Shown here: piece after piece, positions 18,362-26,365 of the stretch | How the letters are laid out: each line of letters opens with the position of its first letter | Position numbering within the stretch: the first letter of the stretch is position 1 | DNA from: HXMU1420-13 sp965228545 | Lineage (GTDB): Bacteria; Bacteroidota; Rhodothermia; Balneolales; Balneolaceae | Direction: 5' to 3' | DNA: 64,000 bases | NCBI GenBank assembly: GCA_965228545.1 | Contig: OZ245822.1 | Location: forward strand, 3,596,001 to 3,660,000 | Position numbers and translations under genes: made by a program | The notes under the pieces: generated by a model | What the model saw: only the letters and a program-made list of their open reading frames with translations | Database searches by the model: none | What the model was told of the DNA's origin: nothing

Positions 18362-19018
18362 TCAAGCTACTTTACTAGCGGCTCTTTGAAATCCCTGGCG
18401 GTTAACGTGTCCTATATATTTTCCTATGATCCGAACCTCTTCAAAAACGTCGGGAGCAACATGAATATCGTCATATTCTTCATTTGCCGCTTCAAGACGT
18501 AATCCGTTCTCATCCCAGAAAATCCGTTTTAATGTAGTTTCGCCATTATAGAGAACTGCACCTATTTCTCCGTTATTTAATTCAGTATCCATCAATAACA
18601 CAAAATCACCGTCATAGATATTGGCATCTTTCATACTGAAGCCTGAAACGCGGAGCGCAAAAAGCTTATCAAGGTTAGGGAATAGGGTAGACATGGTGAT
18701 GTTGCCCAAGTCTGCTTCAACAGCCTCTTGTAGATATCCGGCTGCGATTAAACCACGAACGGGAATGCCTTGCTCCTGCACATCGTTGCTATACACTGCT
18801 TTCTTCTCAGGGGGCAGATCATATTCTTCATCATTTTTCTTAACGAGGTATCCCTTTTTCAATAAAGCCTGTATGTTCTGTGTAACAGAATTCGGAGATT
18901 TATAACCAAAATAATCGGCAATTTCTCGATAGGTAGGCCACACATCATGCTCGTTTTTATAGTCGATGATGTAGTTAAAAAATTCCTGTTGTTTTCTGGT
19001 TAAATGCGCATTATCCAT
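18362..19018 (-). CDS. lexA: LexA repressor (SOS regulator)
   Basis: 218 residues. The N-terminal winged helix contains TYREIADYFGYKSPNSVTQN, typical of LexA. The S24 peptidase half shows the self-cleavage site Ala93-Gly94 (GLIAAGYLQE) and the catalytic pair Ser128 (SGFSMKD) and Lys164 (TTLKRI), so RecA-stimulated autocleavage should work. It represses SOS genes. It is divergent from the HEAT/cyclophilin lipoprotein over 50 bp that contain short ATGT/ACAT palindromes, possibly its own operator. DNA repair candidates lie at 21.9-24.5 kb, but no LexA box was established for them. Confidence 0.93.
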   Translation of the reverse strand: MDNAHLTRKQQEFFNYIIDYKNEHDVWPTYREIADYFGYKSPNSVTQNIQALLKKGYLVKKNDEEYDLPPEKKAVYSNDVQEQGIPVRGLIAAGYLQEAVEADLGNITMSTLFPNLDKLFALRVSGFSMKDANIYDGDFVLLMDTELNNGEIGAVLYNGETTLKRIFWDENGLRLEAANEEYDDIHVAPDVFEEVRIIGKYIGHVNRQGFQRAASKVA

Positions 19019-19033
19019 AGCAAAAGTGGTTTA

Positions 19034-19046
19034 ATGTGTAAAACAT
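19034..19046. promoter_or_regulatory. Candidate LexA operator between lexA and the divergent lipoprotein gene
   Basis: ATGTGTAAAACAT is an inverted repeat with arms ATGT/ACAT and a 5-nt spacer, in the 50-bp divergent intergenic region. Similar half-sites (TGTGTAA at 19046-19052, TGTGTAC at 19087-19093) follow. LexA commonly autoregulates, which is the only reason to suspect it; the LexA motif of this lineage is not known to me. Confidence 0.25.
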
Positions 19047-19068
19047 GTGTAAGTAAAGGAGAATCTAA

Positions 19069-21093
19069 ATGAACTGCAATAAAAAATGTGTACAAAATAT
19101 GTATAAAGCACTTGCTTGTATTATTTTGTTTTTAAGCATGGCTTGTACATCTATTGATCCTGAGATTAAGCGAGTTTTAACGGAAGAGTATCCGCTTGTT
19201 TATGAGCACATTTATGCGAGAGACGGTGATGCGTTACTAGAATTCGTAGATCATTCAGATTCGTTAGTGATAATGCAGGCATGGCGTGGGATTATGAATT
19301 CAGAAGTAGAAGATTTGGATTTGCAGATCCAAAAAGTGATGGAATCGAACACTGAAGCAGCATGGGCATCACTTTGGTTCAAAGATTTAAATGAAAAACA
19401 TTTAGAATATTTTCATTCGCTTTGGAATGATATGCCGCAAATGCGTATGGGATTGTTAACTTTGTTTGCAGAACAAGGAAATAGAGAAACTTTCGAGTTG
19501 TTGCTCTCAGAAAAAGCAAATGGAGAGCCAATTTTTGATTACAAGCTTGCTTTCGCAACGGGAAGTCGTTCAAGGCTGATTGAATTAACAGAAGAAGAAG
19601 AAATCATGCTTATCGACAAAGCACTTTCCACCAAAACTGCAAAAATTACAGAAGCATATCTTTATGGATATTATCGGGCGAGAAAGTCATTCTCTTCGCA
19701 AGCAGAAACCCATCTTTTAAACGAATGGCAGAATTATTACCCGAGTGGTGAAGCAGGTAACCAAAGTATTGTGCGCATTCTTTCAGCGAATCATTTAGAC
19801 CAAATTCTTCTAAAATTTAGCTTGGAAAAATATGAAAGAATGAATGTTCAGCTTGCCGTTGAAATTGCAAGAGCAATAGCCAGAAATGAGTCTACAGAAC
19901 GAACGCCCATTGTATTAAACGCACTGTTGGATCATAGAAATCCTAATGTGCAAATAACCGCTTTGCAAGCCATTCAGCAACATCCCGAAATAGCTGAGCG
20001 GTTATTCGGCGATATCATGAACAAAATTGCATTGGTCGATTATCGGGACCCATTGGCTCGCATGGAAGCATTTAACACCATTCTGAATCCGGCAGAATAT
20101 CGAAACGAAATGCTTGCCGTGGCAGATGGCGCACCTTTTTTGCAAAGCTTGAAGTATCAGATTTTGGATAAGATTTATGAGTCTAACGAGATGATGAACA
20201 CCTTTGCCGATGATTTAAATCGAGAAGAGTATTTATTGCAATTTCAGGCGGCAGCAGGATTAAGTACCTGGTGGGGTAGTTTGGAAGATGAGGAGAAAAC
20301 AGCTTTATCAGAAGAAGTAAAAGAGTTAGTCGATCGTGCTTTTGAAAAAGAAGACCGTAGCATTGCATTTGTAATGGGCGGGTTAATGGAGGATTCTTTG
20401 CTACTACCGGGAGAGAATTATCCGGAGTTGGAGCAACATTTACGAGCATTTTCACTCCCAGAAGATGTTGAACTATTTCAAGCATATGCACGATTGCTTT
20501 ATGATCGATTTAAGGACGAATCACAAGGTTTTATTCAGGAATTAGCTAGTGAAGGAAATACGGCGCTTAACAGTACATTGGCTGAAATTGGCTGGAAGGT
20601 AGATAAGCCTGCATCAATAATAAAAGACTTCAGACAACCGGACTGGAATCGAGTTGCTAAAATCACTGCTAATCCATTCGTTGTGATCGAAACCGCAAAA
20701 GGTGATTTTATTATAAAAATGGACATTACAAAAGCGCCTGTCACTATTGCCGGAATGGATGAATTAATAAATGAACGAGCGTACAACGGTACTCCCTTTC
20801 ACAGAGTAATTCCCAATTTTGTAGCCCAAGGTGGTGATGTAGATACCGGAAATGGCATGGGAGGACCAGATTTTGTGGTTCCTACCGAGGGAAGTGAAAG
20901 TATGTACAATCGCAGCGTGGTGGGAATAGCAAGTGCCGGCTTAGATACAGAAGGCAGTCAGTTTTTTGTGATGCACCAGTGGCACCCACATTTAAATGGT
21001 CGATATACAGTGGTTGGCGAAGTGGTTGAAGGTATGGATGCGGTAGATCGCATCACCCAAGGCGATGTGATTGAGCGGATGCGTTGGTTCTAA
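19069..21093 (+). CDS. Lipoprotein with HEAT-like repeats and C-terminal cyclophilin (peptidyl-prolyl isomerase)
   Basis: 674 residues. AAAGGAG at 19055-19061, 7 bp upstream, supports the ATG at 19069 over the later ATG at 19099. The N-terminus ends in a lipobox (IILFLSMACTS), so it should be lipid-anchored. Residues ~40-500 are helical and HEAT-like (for example HRNPNVQITALQAIQQHPEI). Residues ~540-674 form a cyclophilin domain: FHRVIPNFVAQGGD with the catalytic Arg, GSQFFVM, and GEVVEGMDAVDRI. It should isomerise proline bonds during folding of exported proteins, with the HEAT part as a docking scaffold. Its 3' end overlaps the convergent lipoprotein gene by 4 bp. Confidence 0.85.
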   Translation: MNCNKKCVQNMYKALACIILFLSMACTSIDPEIKRVLTEEYPLVYEHIYARDGDALLEFVDHSDSLVIMQAWRGIMNSEVEDLDLQIQKVMESNTEAAWASLWFKDLNEKHLEYFHSLWNDMPQMRMGLLTLFAEQGNRETFELLLSEKANGEPIFDYKLAFATGSRSRLIELTEEEEIMLIDKALSTKTAKITEAYLYGYYRARKSFSSQAETHLLNEWQNYYPSGEAGNQSIVRILSANHLDQILLKFSLEKYERMNVQLAVEIARAIARNESTERTPIVLNALLDHRNPNVQITALQAIQQHPEIAERLFGDIMNKIALVDYRDPLARMEAFNTILNPAEYRNEMLAVADGAPFLQSLKYQILDKIYESNEMMNTFADDLNREEYLLQFQAAAGLSTWWGSLEDEEKTALSEEVKELVDRAFEKEDRSIAFVMGGLMEDSLLLPGENYPELEQHLRAFSLPEDVELFQAYARLLYDRFKDESQGFIQELASEGNTALNSTLAEIGWKVDKPASIIKDFRQPDWNRVAKITANPFVVIETAKGDFIIKMDITKAPVTIAGMDELINERAYNGTPFHRVIPNFVAQGGDVDTGNGMGGPDFVVPTEGSESMYNRSVVGIASAGLDTEGSQFFVMHQWHPHLNGRYTVVGEVVEGMDAVDRITQGDVIERMRWF

Positions 21094-21818
21094 AAATTCG
21101 AAGTCAAAAATTTTACTAAATCTTGAGTAGCAAACTCCAGAGATAGTAACGTTGCCTGTTGAATCGTTTTTGAAATTGCTTCAGAATCGTCTAAATCACT
21201 TGGTGTTTTTCTCCTCTGCGCTTCCTGAGTTTCAATATGGGTATATGGAATAATACCGGTTCGAGTATGTATCAACACCATCTCAATGGTTGCGAAGGCT
21301 TTAAACTCATTGGGTCTAAATGCTCGGTATTTACTGTAAATGTTACTGTTGATTTTATACACCAATATGTACTCAGCTTGAAGGCGAACAGAAGCTTCCC
21401 TAATCAGTGGAATACTCGGTTGACTAGGAGTGAGTAGGTTTGGCAGCAATACCACCTTTTCAAAGAATTCTGTTCTTGATAGTACCGAAGAAACAGTATC
21501 TAAATACGACTGTGTATTCTTTAGATAGGTTTCGCTTAAATAATTGCGATATGGATTTGGGTAATTATCAGGAAATTTCAGAACCGCGATGTTCGCACCT
21601 TCCACATATTCAATTTCATGTGCTAAAATTTGATTAACCGCTTCGTTATCCAATACCGAATTATCAGAATTGAAGAGCGATTCGGCCAACGTTTCGTCTT
21701 GACTGGTGCTATAAGAAGAACTAGCCATATATGAACTTGGATACGGTGCGCATGCAAAGAAAAGCGACACGATCATTAGACTCAGACCACATCTTATTTT
21801 GATTACATTAAAATCCAT
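21090..21818 (-). CDS. Putative lipoprotein of unknown function
   Basis: 242 residues. Signal sequence CGLSLMIVSLFFAC with a lipobox Cys, then a Ser/Tyr-rich linker. The rest (IAVLKFPDNYPNPYRNYLSE; EYILVYKINSNIYSKYRAF) looks like the folded domain of an envelope lipoprotein with alternating strands and helices; I do not recognise a family. It is monocistronic and convergent with the HEAT/cyclophilin gene, sharing 4 bp at the stops. Confidence 0.65.
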   Translation of the reverse strand: MDFNVIKIRCGLSLMIVSLFFACAPYPSSYMASSSYSTSQDETLAESLFNSDNSVLDNEAVNQILAHEIEYVEGANIAVLKFPDNYPNPYRNYLSETYLKNTQSYLDTVSSVLSRTEFFEKVVLLPNLLTPSQPSIPLIREASVRLQAEYILVYKINSNIYSKYRAFRPNEFKAFATIEMVLIHTRTGIIPYTHIETQEAQRRKTPSDLDDSEAISKTIQQATLLSLEFATQDLVKFLTSNF

Positions 21819-21867
21819 CGTCTATTTATTTGAGAGAGGTTTAATAATTTCTCATCGAGCTTAGAAT

Positions 21868-22575
21868 TCAGCACCGTGCCATTTTCTTTTTTTTGCCGAT
21901 GTAGCCTTTAGTTTTCATTTTGTTTAGATACGGAACAATCTCTGGGACTTTGCAATTTGTTTCACCCATATACACCGTAACTTTTCCAATCTCTTCACCC
22001 AATTTCATCGCTTTCACAGTAAGTGATTCCACAAAAGCACCGGCGCCTAAAATAAATCCATTCATGGTGTAGCTTACCCTGCTTTCATCGTCATGGACAT
22101 GCTGAGCAGCTCTTTTCATCAGTAACTCAATGAGTGGTATATCAATTTCATCATCAGGAGTGATAGATAGTAAACTCGTGTAGGTGCTCCAACCGGCAGC
22201 GGCAATCATTTCTTTTTCTGATTCAATCCACTCACCAGCCAACTCCCAACCAAATTTGCTTTCGGCGGCAATCCAAGCAACGGTGTATTCACTAATCATG
22301 TACCAATAGGCTTGTTCCACCCATTCTTGTAGCTCTTCTTTGGTGATTTCCTGTTCATCAGCAATAAGTCCGGCCAGATACATAGCGTCCGAGTTACCCG
22401 TCTCATAGAGCTTGAGCGACAACTCATGATCTTTTTTAATCTTTTTTTGGATAGGCTTTAGATCCCCAACTTTTACCCCGAAAAACGGTTCTTTGGCGCC
22501 GTGTTTAATAAGTGTCTGTTTGGTTTGATCGTTGCCTTTTTCTTCCAAATAAGCCATGATTTCATCAAAAGTCAT
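21868..22575 (-). CDS. DNA alkylation repair protein (AlkD-like HEAT-repeat family)
   Basis: 235 residues. The N-terminus (IMAYLEEKGNDQTKQTLIKH, then EPFFGVKVGDLKPIQKKIKK) and the helical repeats with YTVAWIAAESKFGWELAGEW match the AlkC/AlkD-type DNA alkylation repair enzymes, which excise positively charged alkylated bases from DNA without base flipping. The C-terminus is basic (GYIGKKKKMARC). Many small members lack demonstrated glycosylase activity, so the enzymatic role is a family inference. It lies 28 bp downstream of an alpha/beta hydrolase gene in the same direction. Confidence 0.8.
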   Translation of the reverse strand: MTFDEIMAYLEEKGNDQTKQTLIKHGAKEPFFGVKVGDLKPIQKKIKKDHELSLKLYETGNSDAMYLAGLIADEQEITKEELQEWVEQAYWYMISEYTVAWIAAESKFGWELAGEWIESEKEMIAAAGWSTYTSLLSITPDDEIDIPLIELLMKRAAQHVHDDESRVSYTMNGFILGAGAFVESLTVKAMKLGEEIGKVTVYMGETNCKVPEIVPYLNKMKTKGYIGKKKKMARC

Positions 22576-22603
22576 ACTCGCTCCTTTTAAAGGCTTTTGG
22601 TGA

Positions 22604-23632
22604 TCAGAGATTATTCAACATCCAATTTTTAAACACTTGCTTAAAAAACGAAGAGTAAGGCGCTTCTGCAATTTCTTGCGGACTTGCACACATTTCGGTC
22701 ATTTTTAAATCGTGATTTGCACCCGGAATTATCTGAAGACTAAAATGCTGAGGCACAGAATGCTGAAAAGTTTCATTCAATACCCCAATAGCCCAGCCCG
22801 GATAAACATCGGCATCGTTTTCGGCAAATGCGAAGAAAGCCGGCATTTCAATTTCCTGAAGATGTGGGGCAGGATCAAAAAACCTGAGCTCGCGAAGCTG
22901 TCGCCATTCTTTTTTTACCGGAAACCATGAAACCCAATTTATATCAGAAATGGCTTTTTTCCCGGCTTTATCAAATGCTTCGTTATCAGGCATTCCTTCG
23001 CATAAATTGTCGCTGTAATATTCGTTGGTAAGTTTTAACTGCATATCGAAGGTAGGCGCTGCAAGCGATGCCATCACCTTAAATTCATCTTTGTAGCGAT
23101 CGGCCATGATCTGTGCCACCCAGCCGCCCTGACTATGCCCAACTATTCCAATTCTCTCAGTATCGATTCTACCCTGAGTTTTCAAAAAGTCAATGGCAGC
23201 TTTGGCATCAGCGGCACGTTCATACAAGTTTGTTCTTTGCCAGGCACCTTGCGATCGCCCGACTCCACGCTTATCGAAATACAATAGAGCAAAACCTTCA
23301 TCTAAAAATAACTGCTCAAGGTTTTGTTCAACAAAGTCTTTGTAGAGAGTACGATGAGAGGAGTTTGCTCCGGAGCCTACCAAAAAAATTAAAACGGGTG
23401 CATTTTGAGCGGTATCCGGTATTACGAGTTCGCCATGTAAGGTGAATCGCCCGTTATCAAAAGTTATGTTAGTGCGAGTTACATCAAAAGATTGTGCGTG
23501 TAAACCGGAATTACTGGATACAAGAAGCATGCTAATAAATGCAAATAGCAGAAGAAATCGTTTTTTGATAATTAATGGATTAAAGAAGCGCTTCCCTAAT
23601 ATTGATGTAGTATTGTCCAAAATTTTTACCAA
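22604..23632 (-). CDS. Exported alpha/beta hydrolase
   Basis: About 342 residues with a signal peptide (KKRFLLLFAFISMLLVSSNS, then GLHAQ). Catalytic triad motifs are present: GHSQGG with nucleophile Ser167, AFAENDADV with the Asp and IPGANHDL with the His. DKRGVGRSQG is the usual oxyanion-side signature of this dienelactone hydrolase/prolyl-oligopeptidase-like fold. The substrate is unknown. There is no ATG in a suitable place: an in-frame stop precedes a TTG at 23632, and the only ATG is inside the signal peptide, so the start is a guess (TTG 23632 or a nearby alternative). Confidence 0.78.
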   Translation of the reverse strand: MVKILDNTTSILGKRFFNPLIIKKRFLLLFAFISMLLVSSNSGLHAQSFDVTRTNITFDNGRFTLHGELVIPDTAQNAPVLIFLVGSGANSSHRTLYKDFVEQNLEQLFLDEGFALLYFDKRGVGRSQGAWQRTNLYERAADAKAAIDFLKTQGRIDTERIGIVGHSQGGWVAQIMADRYKDEFKVMASLAAPTFDMQLKLTNEYYSDNLCEGMPDNEAFDKAGKKAISDINWVSWFPVKKEWRQLRELRFFDPAPHLQEIEMPAFFAFAENDADVYPGWAIGVLNETFQHSVPQHFSLQIIPGANHDLKMTEMCASPQEIAEAPYSSFFKQVFKNWMLNNL

Positions 23633-23698
23633 CTAGTATGTACTGCTCAAATAGCCGATTTGTTTTCAACAAGTTATCTAATTTTAGCTATTAAATAA

Positions 23699-23728
23699 AA
23701 AAGGTATGTCGCTCAAAACATACCTTTT
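23699..23728 (-). terminator. Rho-independent terminator ending a candidate small RNA
   Basis: AAAAGGTATGT (23699-23709) pairs perfectly with ACATACCTTTT (23718-23728), an 11-bp stem with an 8-nt loop. On the minus strand the stem is followed by TTTTTTATTT, a strong U-run. It lies in the intergenic region between the UDG-like gene and the hydrolase gene. Confidence 0.75.
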
Positions 23729-23888
23729 ACATCTCGGGTTTGTTGGTCTCTGAAAATGATTTAGTAAAAAGAGAACATCGGGGTGGTTGATGCTTGGTCG
23801 GTGCAATTCTCCCCGATGTTCTAAAGCAGATTGTGAATGTAATTCAGGATCAGAATGTGAGTCACAATCCATGTTTTCAGTAATACAC
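23699..23888 (-). ncRNA. Candidate structured small RNA
   Basis: A non-coding stretch with four nested or serial perfect inverted repeats: closing stem CTGAAAA/TTTTCAG (23750-23756 with 23874-23880), hairpin AGAACATCGGGG/CCCCGATGTTCT (23772-23783 with 23811-23822, 27-nt loop), hairpin GATTGTGA/TCACAATC (23829-23836 with 23862-23869), and the terminator hairpin at 23699-23728. Read on the minus strand this gives a three-way junction followed by an intrinsic terminator, the layout of a free small RNA or a cis-acting leader. The 5' end is not defined; no known family (6S, SRP, RNase P, tmRNA) was recognised. The only frame across it (62 codons) has no support. Confidence 0.5.
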
Positions 23889-23923
23889 GCATCTGCCCAT
23901 TAACCCCTAATTCTTTGAGGAAA

Positions 23924-24484
23924 TTATTTTAAATGTTCGATTTTGGAGCGTAATGCAGAAAGAACATCTTGTTCAAACCAGGTATTTTTCTTTAGCCAAA
24001 TGTTGTTTCGTGGGGATGGATGAGGCAATGGAAAAAAGGGAGTGGGACAATTCTCGAAGGTTTTAACTCTTTCCGTTAAGATGAGATTATCATCGAGATA
24101 GTATGATTGAGCATAACTTCCTACCAAAAGAAATAAGCTTAGATTTGACATCGCCTGCAGTAATGCTAGATGCCAAGTTGGTGCGCATTCCGGTCTTGGT
24201 GGATTGTCACCCGATTTACCTTTTCCCGGATAACAGAAACCCATCGGGACCAATGCAAATAGTTGAGGATCATAAAACTCATCAATGGTAACATTTAACC
24301 AGCTTCTAAGTCGATTTCCACTCGGATCGTCCCATGCGACTCCGGATTCATGCACTTTTTCCCGGGTGCTTGACCAATAATAGATTTTAGAATTTGAGGA
24401 AGCTTGAACTTCCGGGTTAGCACCATAGGGGAGTTCAGGTGCACAAATCGTGCATTTTTTTATTTCCTTAAGCAAGTGCTTCAA
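23924..24484 (-). CDS. Uracil-DNA glycosylase family protein, catalytic motif out of frame
   Basis: About 186 residues from TTG 24484, one base after the upstream stop; a longer TTG frame to 24565 would overlap the upstream gene. Family landmarks: KKCTIC near the N-terminus, VHESGVAWDDPSGNRLRSWL, FALVPMGFCYPGKGKSGDNPPRPECAP and the C-terminal PLPHPSPRN. The expected GQAPG motif is missing in the reading frame (IYYWSSTRE instead). It is encoded in another frame by GGTCAAGCACCCGGG (complement of 24361-24375). Two compensating indels (about -2 near 24376-24384 and -1 in the A-run at 24356-24360) would explain it. As read, the enzyme probably lacks normal activity; a sequencing error is the main alternative. 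Confidence 0.72.
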   Translation of the reverse strand: MKHLLKEIKKCTICAPELPYGANPEVQASSNSKIYYWSSTREKVHESGVAWDDPSGNRLRSWLNVTIDEFYDPQLFALVPMGFCYPGKGKSGDNPPRPECAPTWHLALLQAMSNLSLFLLVGSYAQSYYLDDNLILTERVKTFENCPTPFFPLPHPSPRNNIWLKKNTWFEQDVLSALRSKIEHLK

Positions 24485-24485
24485 C

Positions 24486-24974
24486 TTATTTACCGGAATT
24501 TGAATCCAAAACGGTGTTTGAATCCGAAAAGAGGATTGCGCGTTGATCTTCGAACCAGTCAGCAAGATACTTACGCTCTTGATCGGTTAAACGAGCATCT
24601 GAATGTCCCCAAGTATAGGAGGGAAGAGGCATTTCTTCATTTAGGGTATACTCGGCGGCTTCTTCTAATTTATGATCTGCACGACGTTCAGTATAATTTC
24701 CGAACTCAGAAAAATTGAGTTCGTCTCTACCGTGATCGATGTGATCTTTAACCCACCAAGCAACAGGTTGAATGTTTGTATACCACGGGTATCTGGTGTT
24801 GTAGGAATGGCAATCGTAACAGGCCGTTTTTAAAATAGTCGCAATTTCGTCGGGCGGATTTGTGATGTTCATGAAATCCAAAGCCGGATCTGTTACAGGA
24901 TTGGTTTTATCAATCTGAAAAAACTGTAAAGCGACAATTGCTAAAAGTAGTGTAAAGGCGAATTTTTGTACCAT
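24486..24974 (-). CDS. Haem-binding domain protein (cytochrome c-like)
   Basis: 162 residues with an N-terminal signal or anchor (MVQKFAFTLLLAIVALQFF). CYDCH (Cys52, Cys55, His56) is a covalent c-type haem site, followed by NTRYPWYTNIQPVAWWVKDH, HGRDELNFSEF and LTDQERKYLADWF, the signature of the Haem_bd family. The product is probably a periplasmic monohaem protein; redox partners are unknown. It precedes the UDG-like gene by one base on the minus strand, although their functions look unrelated. Confidence 0.85.
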   Translation of the reverse strand: MVQKFAFTLLLAIVALQFFQIDKTNPVTDPALDFMNITNPPDEIATILKTACYDCHSYNTRYPWYTNIQPVAWWVKDHIDHGRDELNFSEFGNYTERRADHKLEEAAEYTLNEEMPLPSYTWGHSDARLTDQERKYLADWFEDQRAILFSDSNTVLDSNSGK

Positions 24975-25018
24975 ATCAACACCTTTTTGCCGAATGTACT
25001 AAACGCCTTACAAGAATA

Positions 25019-26221
25019 CTACCCTTTTGGTGTAAAAGATTGAATGCCAGTGATTTCGCGACCAAGAATCAATCCATGAATATCATATGTTCCTTCGTAT
25101 GTATTTACCGATTCGAGGTTCATCATGTGATGAATAATTCGATAATCGCCGGTGATTCCATTCCCGCCGTGCATGTCGCGGGCGATGCGAGATATTTCGA
25201 GCGCTTTGCCACAGTTATTTCGTTTAGCCAGAGAAGTCATTGATGGATGATCTCTGCCTTCGTCTTTTAGTTTACCCAGACGAAGAGCCAGCATTTGCAT
25301 AGCCGTGATGTCGGTAAGCATATTTGCAAGCTTAGTCTGAATCAGCTGGTTTGCAGCTAGTGGTTTGCCAAACTGCTTTCTATCAAGCACATATTGCCTT
25401 GATTTCTGATAACAAAATTCAGCGGCTCCGATGGTTCCCCATGCGATTCCATATCGAGCACTATTCAAGCACATGAACGGGCCTTTAAGTCCTTTGATAT
25501 CAGGAAATACATTTTCATCCGGCACAAATACATCATCAAAAACTAGCTCACCGGTTTCTGAAGCGCGTAAACTCATTTTGTATTTAGTGTGTGGAGCGGA
25601 AAACCCTTTCATTCCTTTTTCTACTAAGAAGCCACGAATAACTCCCTCATCCGAAGGTGTCTCTTTAGCTTTTGCCCACACAACAGCAACATCAGCGATA
25701 GGTGAGTTGGTGATCCACATTTTAGCGCCATTTATTTTCCATCCACCGTCCACTTTAAGCGCAGTAGTTACCATGGAGCCGGGATCGGAGCCGTGATCAG
25801 GTTCCGTGAGTCCAAAACACCCAATAATTTCACCGGCAGCTAATTTTGGGATAAACCGGTGCTTTTGCTCTTCAGTGCCAAAAATTGAAATAGGATACAT
25901 CACCAACGAAGATTGAACACTCATAAATGAGCGATAGCCGGAATCTACGCGTTCAACTTCGCGCGCAACAAGTCCGTAAGCGGTATAGCTTGCTCCCGCT
26001 CCACCGTATTCCTCGGGGATGTTCACACCCAATAAACCCATTTCGCCCATTTCCCGAGCAATATCCCGATCGAAATATTCTTCGGTATTGCCTTTTAAAG
26101 CTCTTGGTTCGAGTTTCGATTGAGCATAATCTCGAGCGGTTTCCATAATCAGGCGATCTTCTTCGCCAAGTTCAGATTCGAAAAGGAATGCGTCGTCGAT
26201 GTTGAATAGGTTTTTAGCCAT
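25019..26221 (-). CDS. gcdH: Acyl-CoA dehydrogenase, glutaryl-CoA dehydrogenase type
   Basis: 400 residues. The N-terminal half contains YRSFMSVQSSLVMYPI and TEPDHGSDPGSM (FAD-binding), the middle YKMSLRASETGELVFDDVFV, and the C-terminus NTYEGTYDIHGLILGREITG with the catalytic base Glu376; these features are typical of glutaryl-CoA dehydrogenase, which oxidises and decarboxylates glutaryl-CoA to crotonyl-CoA in lysine/tryptophan breakdown. Electrons would go to the ETF encoded at 31-33 kb. It is read alone, 144 bp after a second acyl-CoA dehydrogenase whose end carries a terminator-like hairpin. Confidence 0.85.
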   Translation of the reverse strand: MAKNLFNIDDAFLFESELGEEDRLIMETARDYAQSKLEPRALKGNTEEYFDRDIAREMGEMGLLGVNIPEEYGGAGASYTAYGLVAREVERVDSGYRSFMSVQSSLVMYPISIFGTEEQKHRFIPKLAAGEIIGCFGLTEPDHGSDPGSMVTTALKVDGGWKINGAKMWITNSPIADVAVVWAKAKETPSDEGVIRGFLVEKGMKGFSAPHTKYKMSLRASETGELVFDDVFVPDENVFPDIKGLKGPFMCLNSARYGIAWGTIGAAEFCYQKSRQYVLDRKQFGKPLAANQLIQTKLANMLTDITAMQMLALRLGKLKDEGRDHPSMTSLAKRNNCGKALEISRIARDMHGGNGITGDYRIIHHMMNLESVNTYEGTYDIHGLILGREITGIQSFTPKG

Positions 26222-26304
26222 GAGCTATAACAATTAGGCTTTTTGGGTTTAGTAGGATGTTAAGAATTGTGTTCTTTTAAAAGAAGGAAAAAAGAAAAAA
26301 TGTT

Positions 26305-26353
26305 AAGTGTTAAATGCTGAATTAGAAATTTATTCATTCAACATTTAACACTT
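26305..26353 (-). terminator. AT-rich hairpin/intergenic palindrome after the acyl-CoA dehydrogenase
   Basis: AAGTGTTAAATGCTGAAT (26305-26322) pairs with ATTCAACATTTAACACTT (26336-26353), 18 bp with one mismatch and a 13-nt loop. On the minus strand it is followed by AACATTTTTTCTTTTTT, so it could be a terminator for the gene that ends at 26366. A related palindrome with the core AATGTTAAG-GTTAAAT lies at 31109-31175, which points to a small intergenic repeat family. Confidence 0.5.
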
Positions 26354-26365
26354 ACAATTTAGCAT

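Noticed and set aside
23684..23872. 62-residue frame on the minus strand across the candidate RNA
   Set aside because: It lies over perfect hairpins and the terminator, has no recognisable protein features, and the RNA reading explains the structure better.
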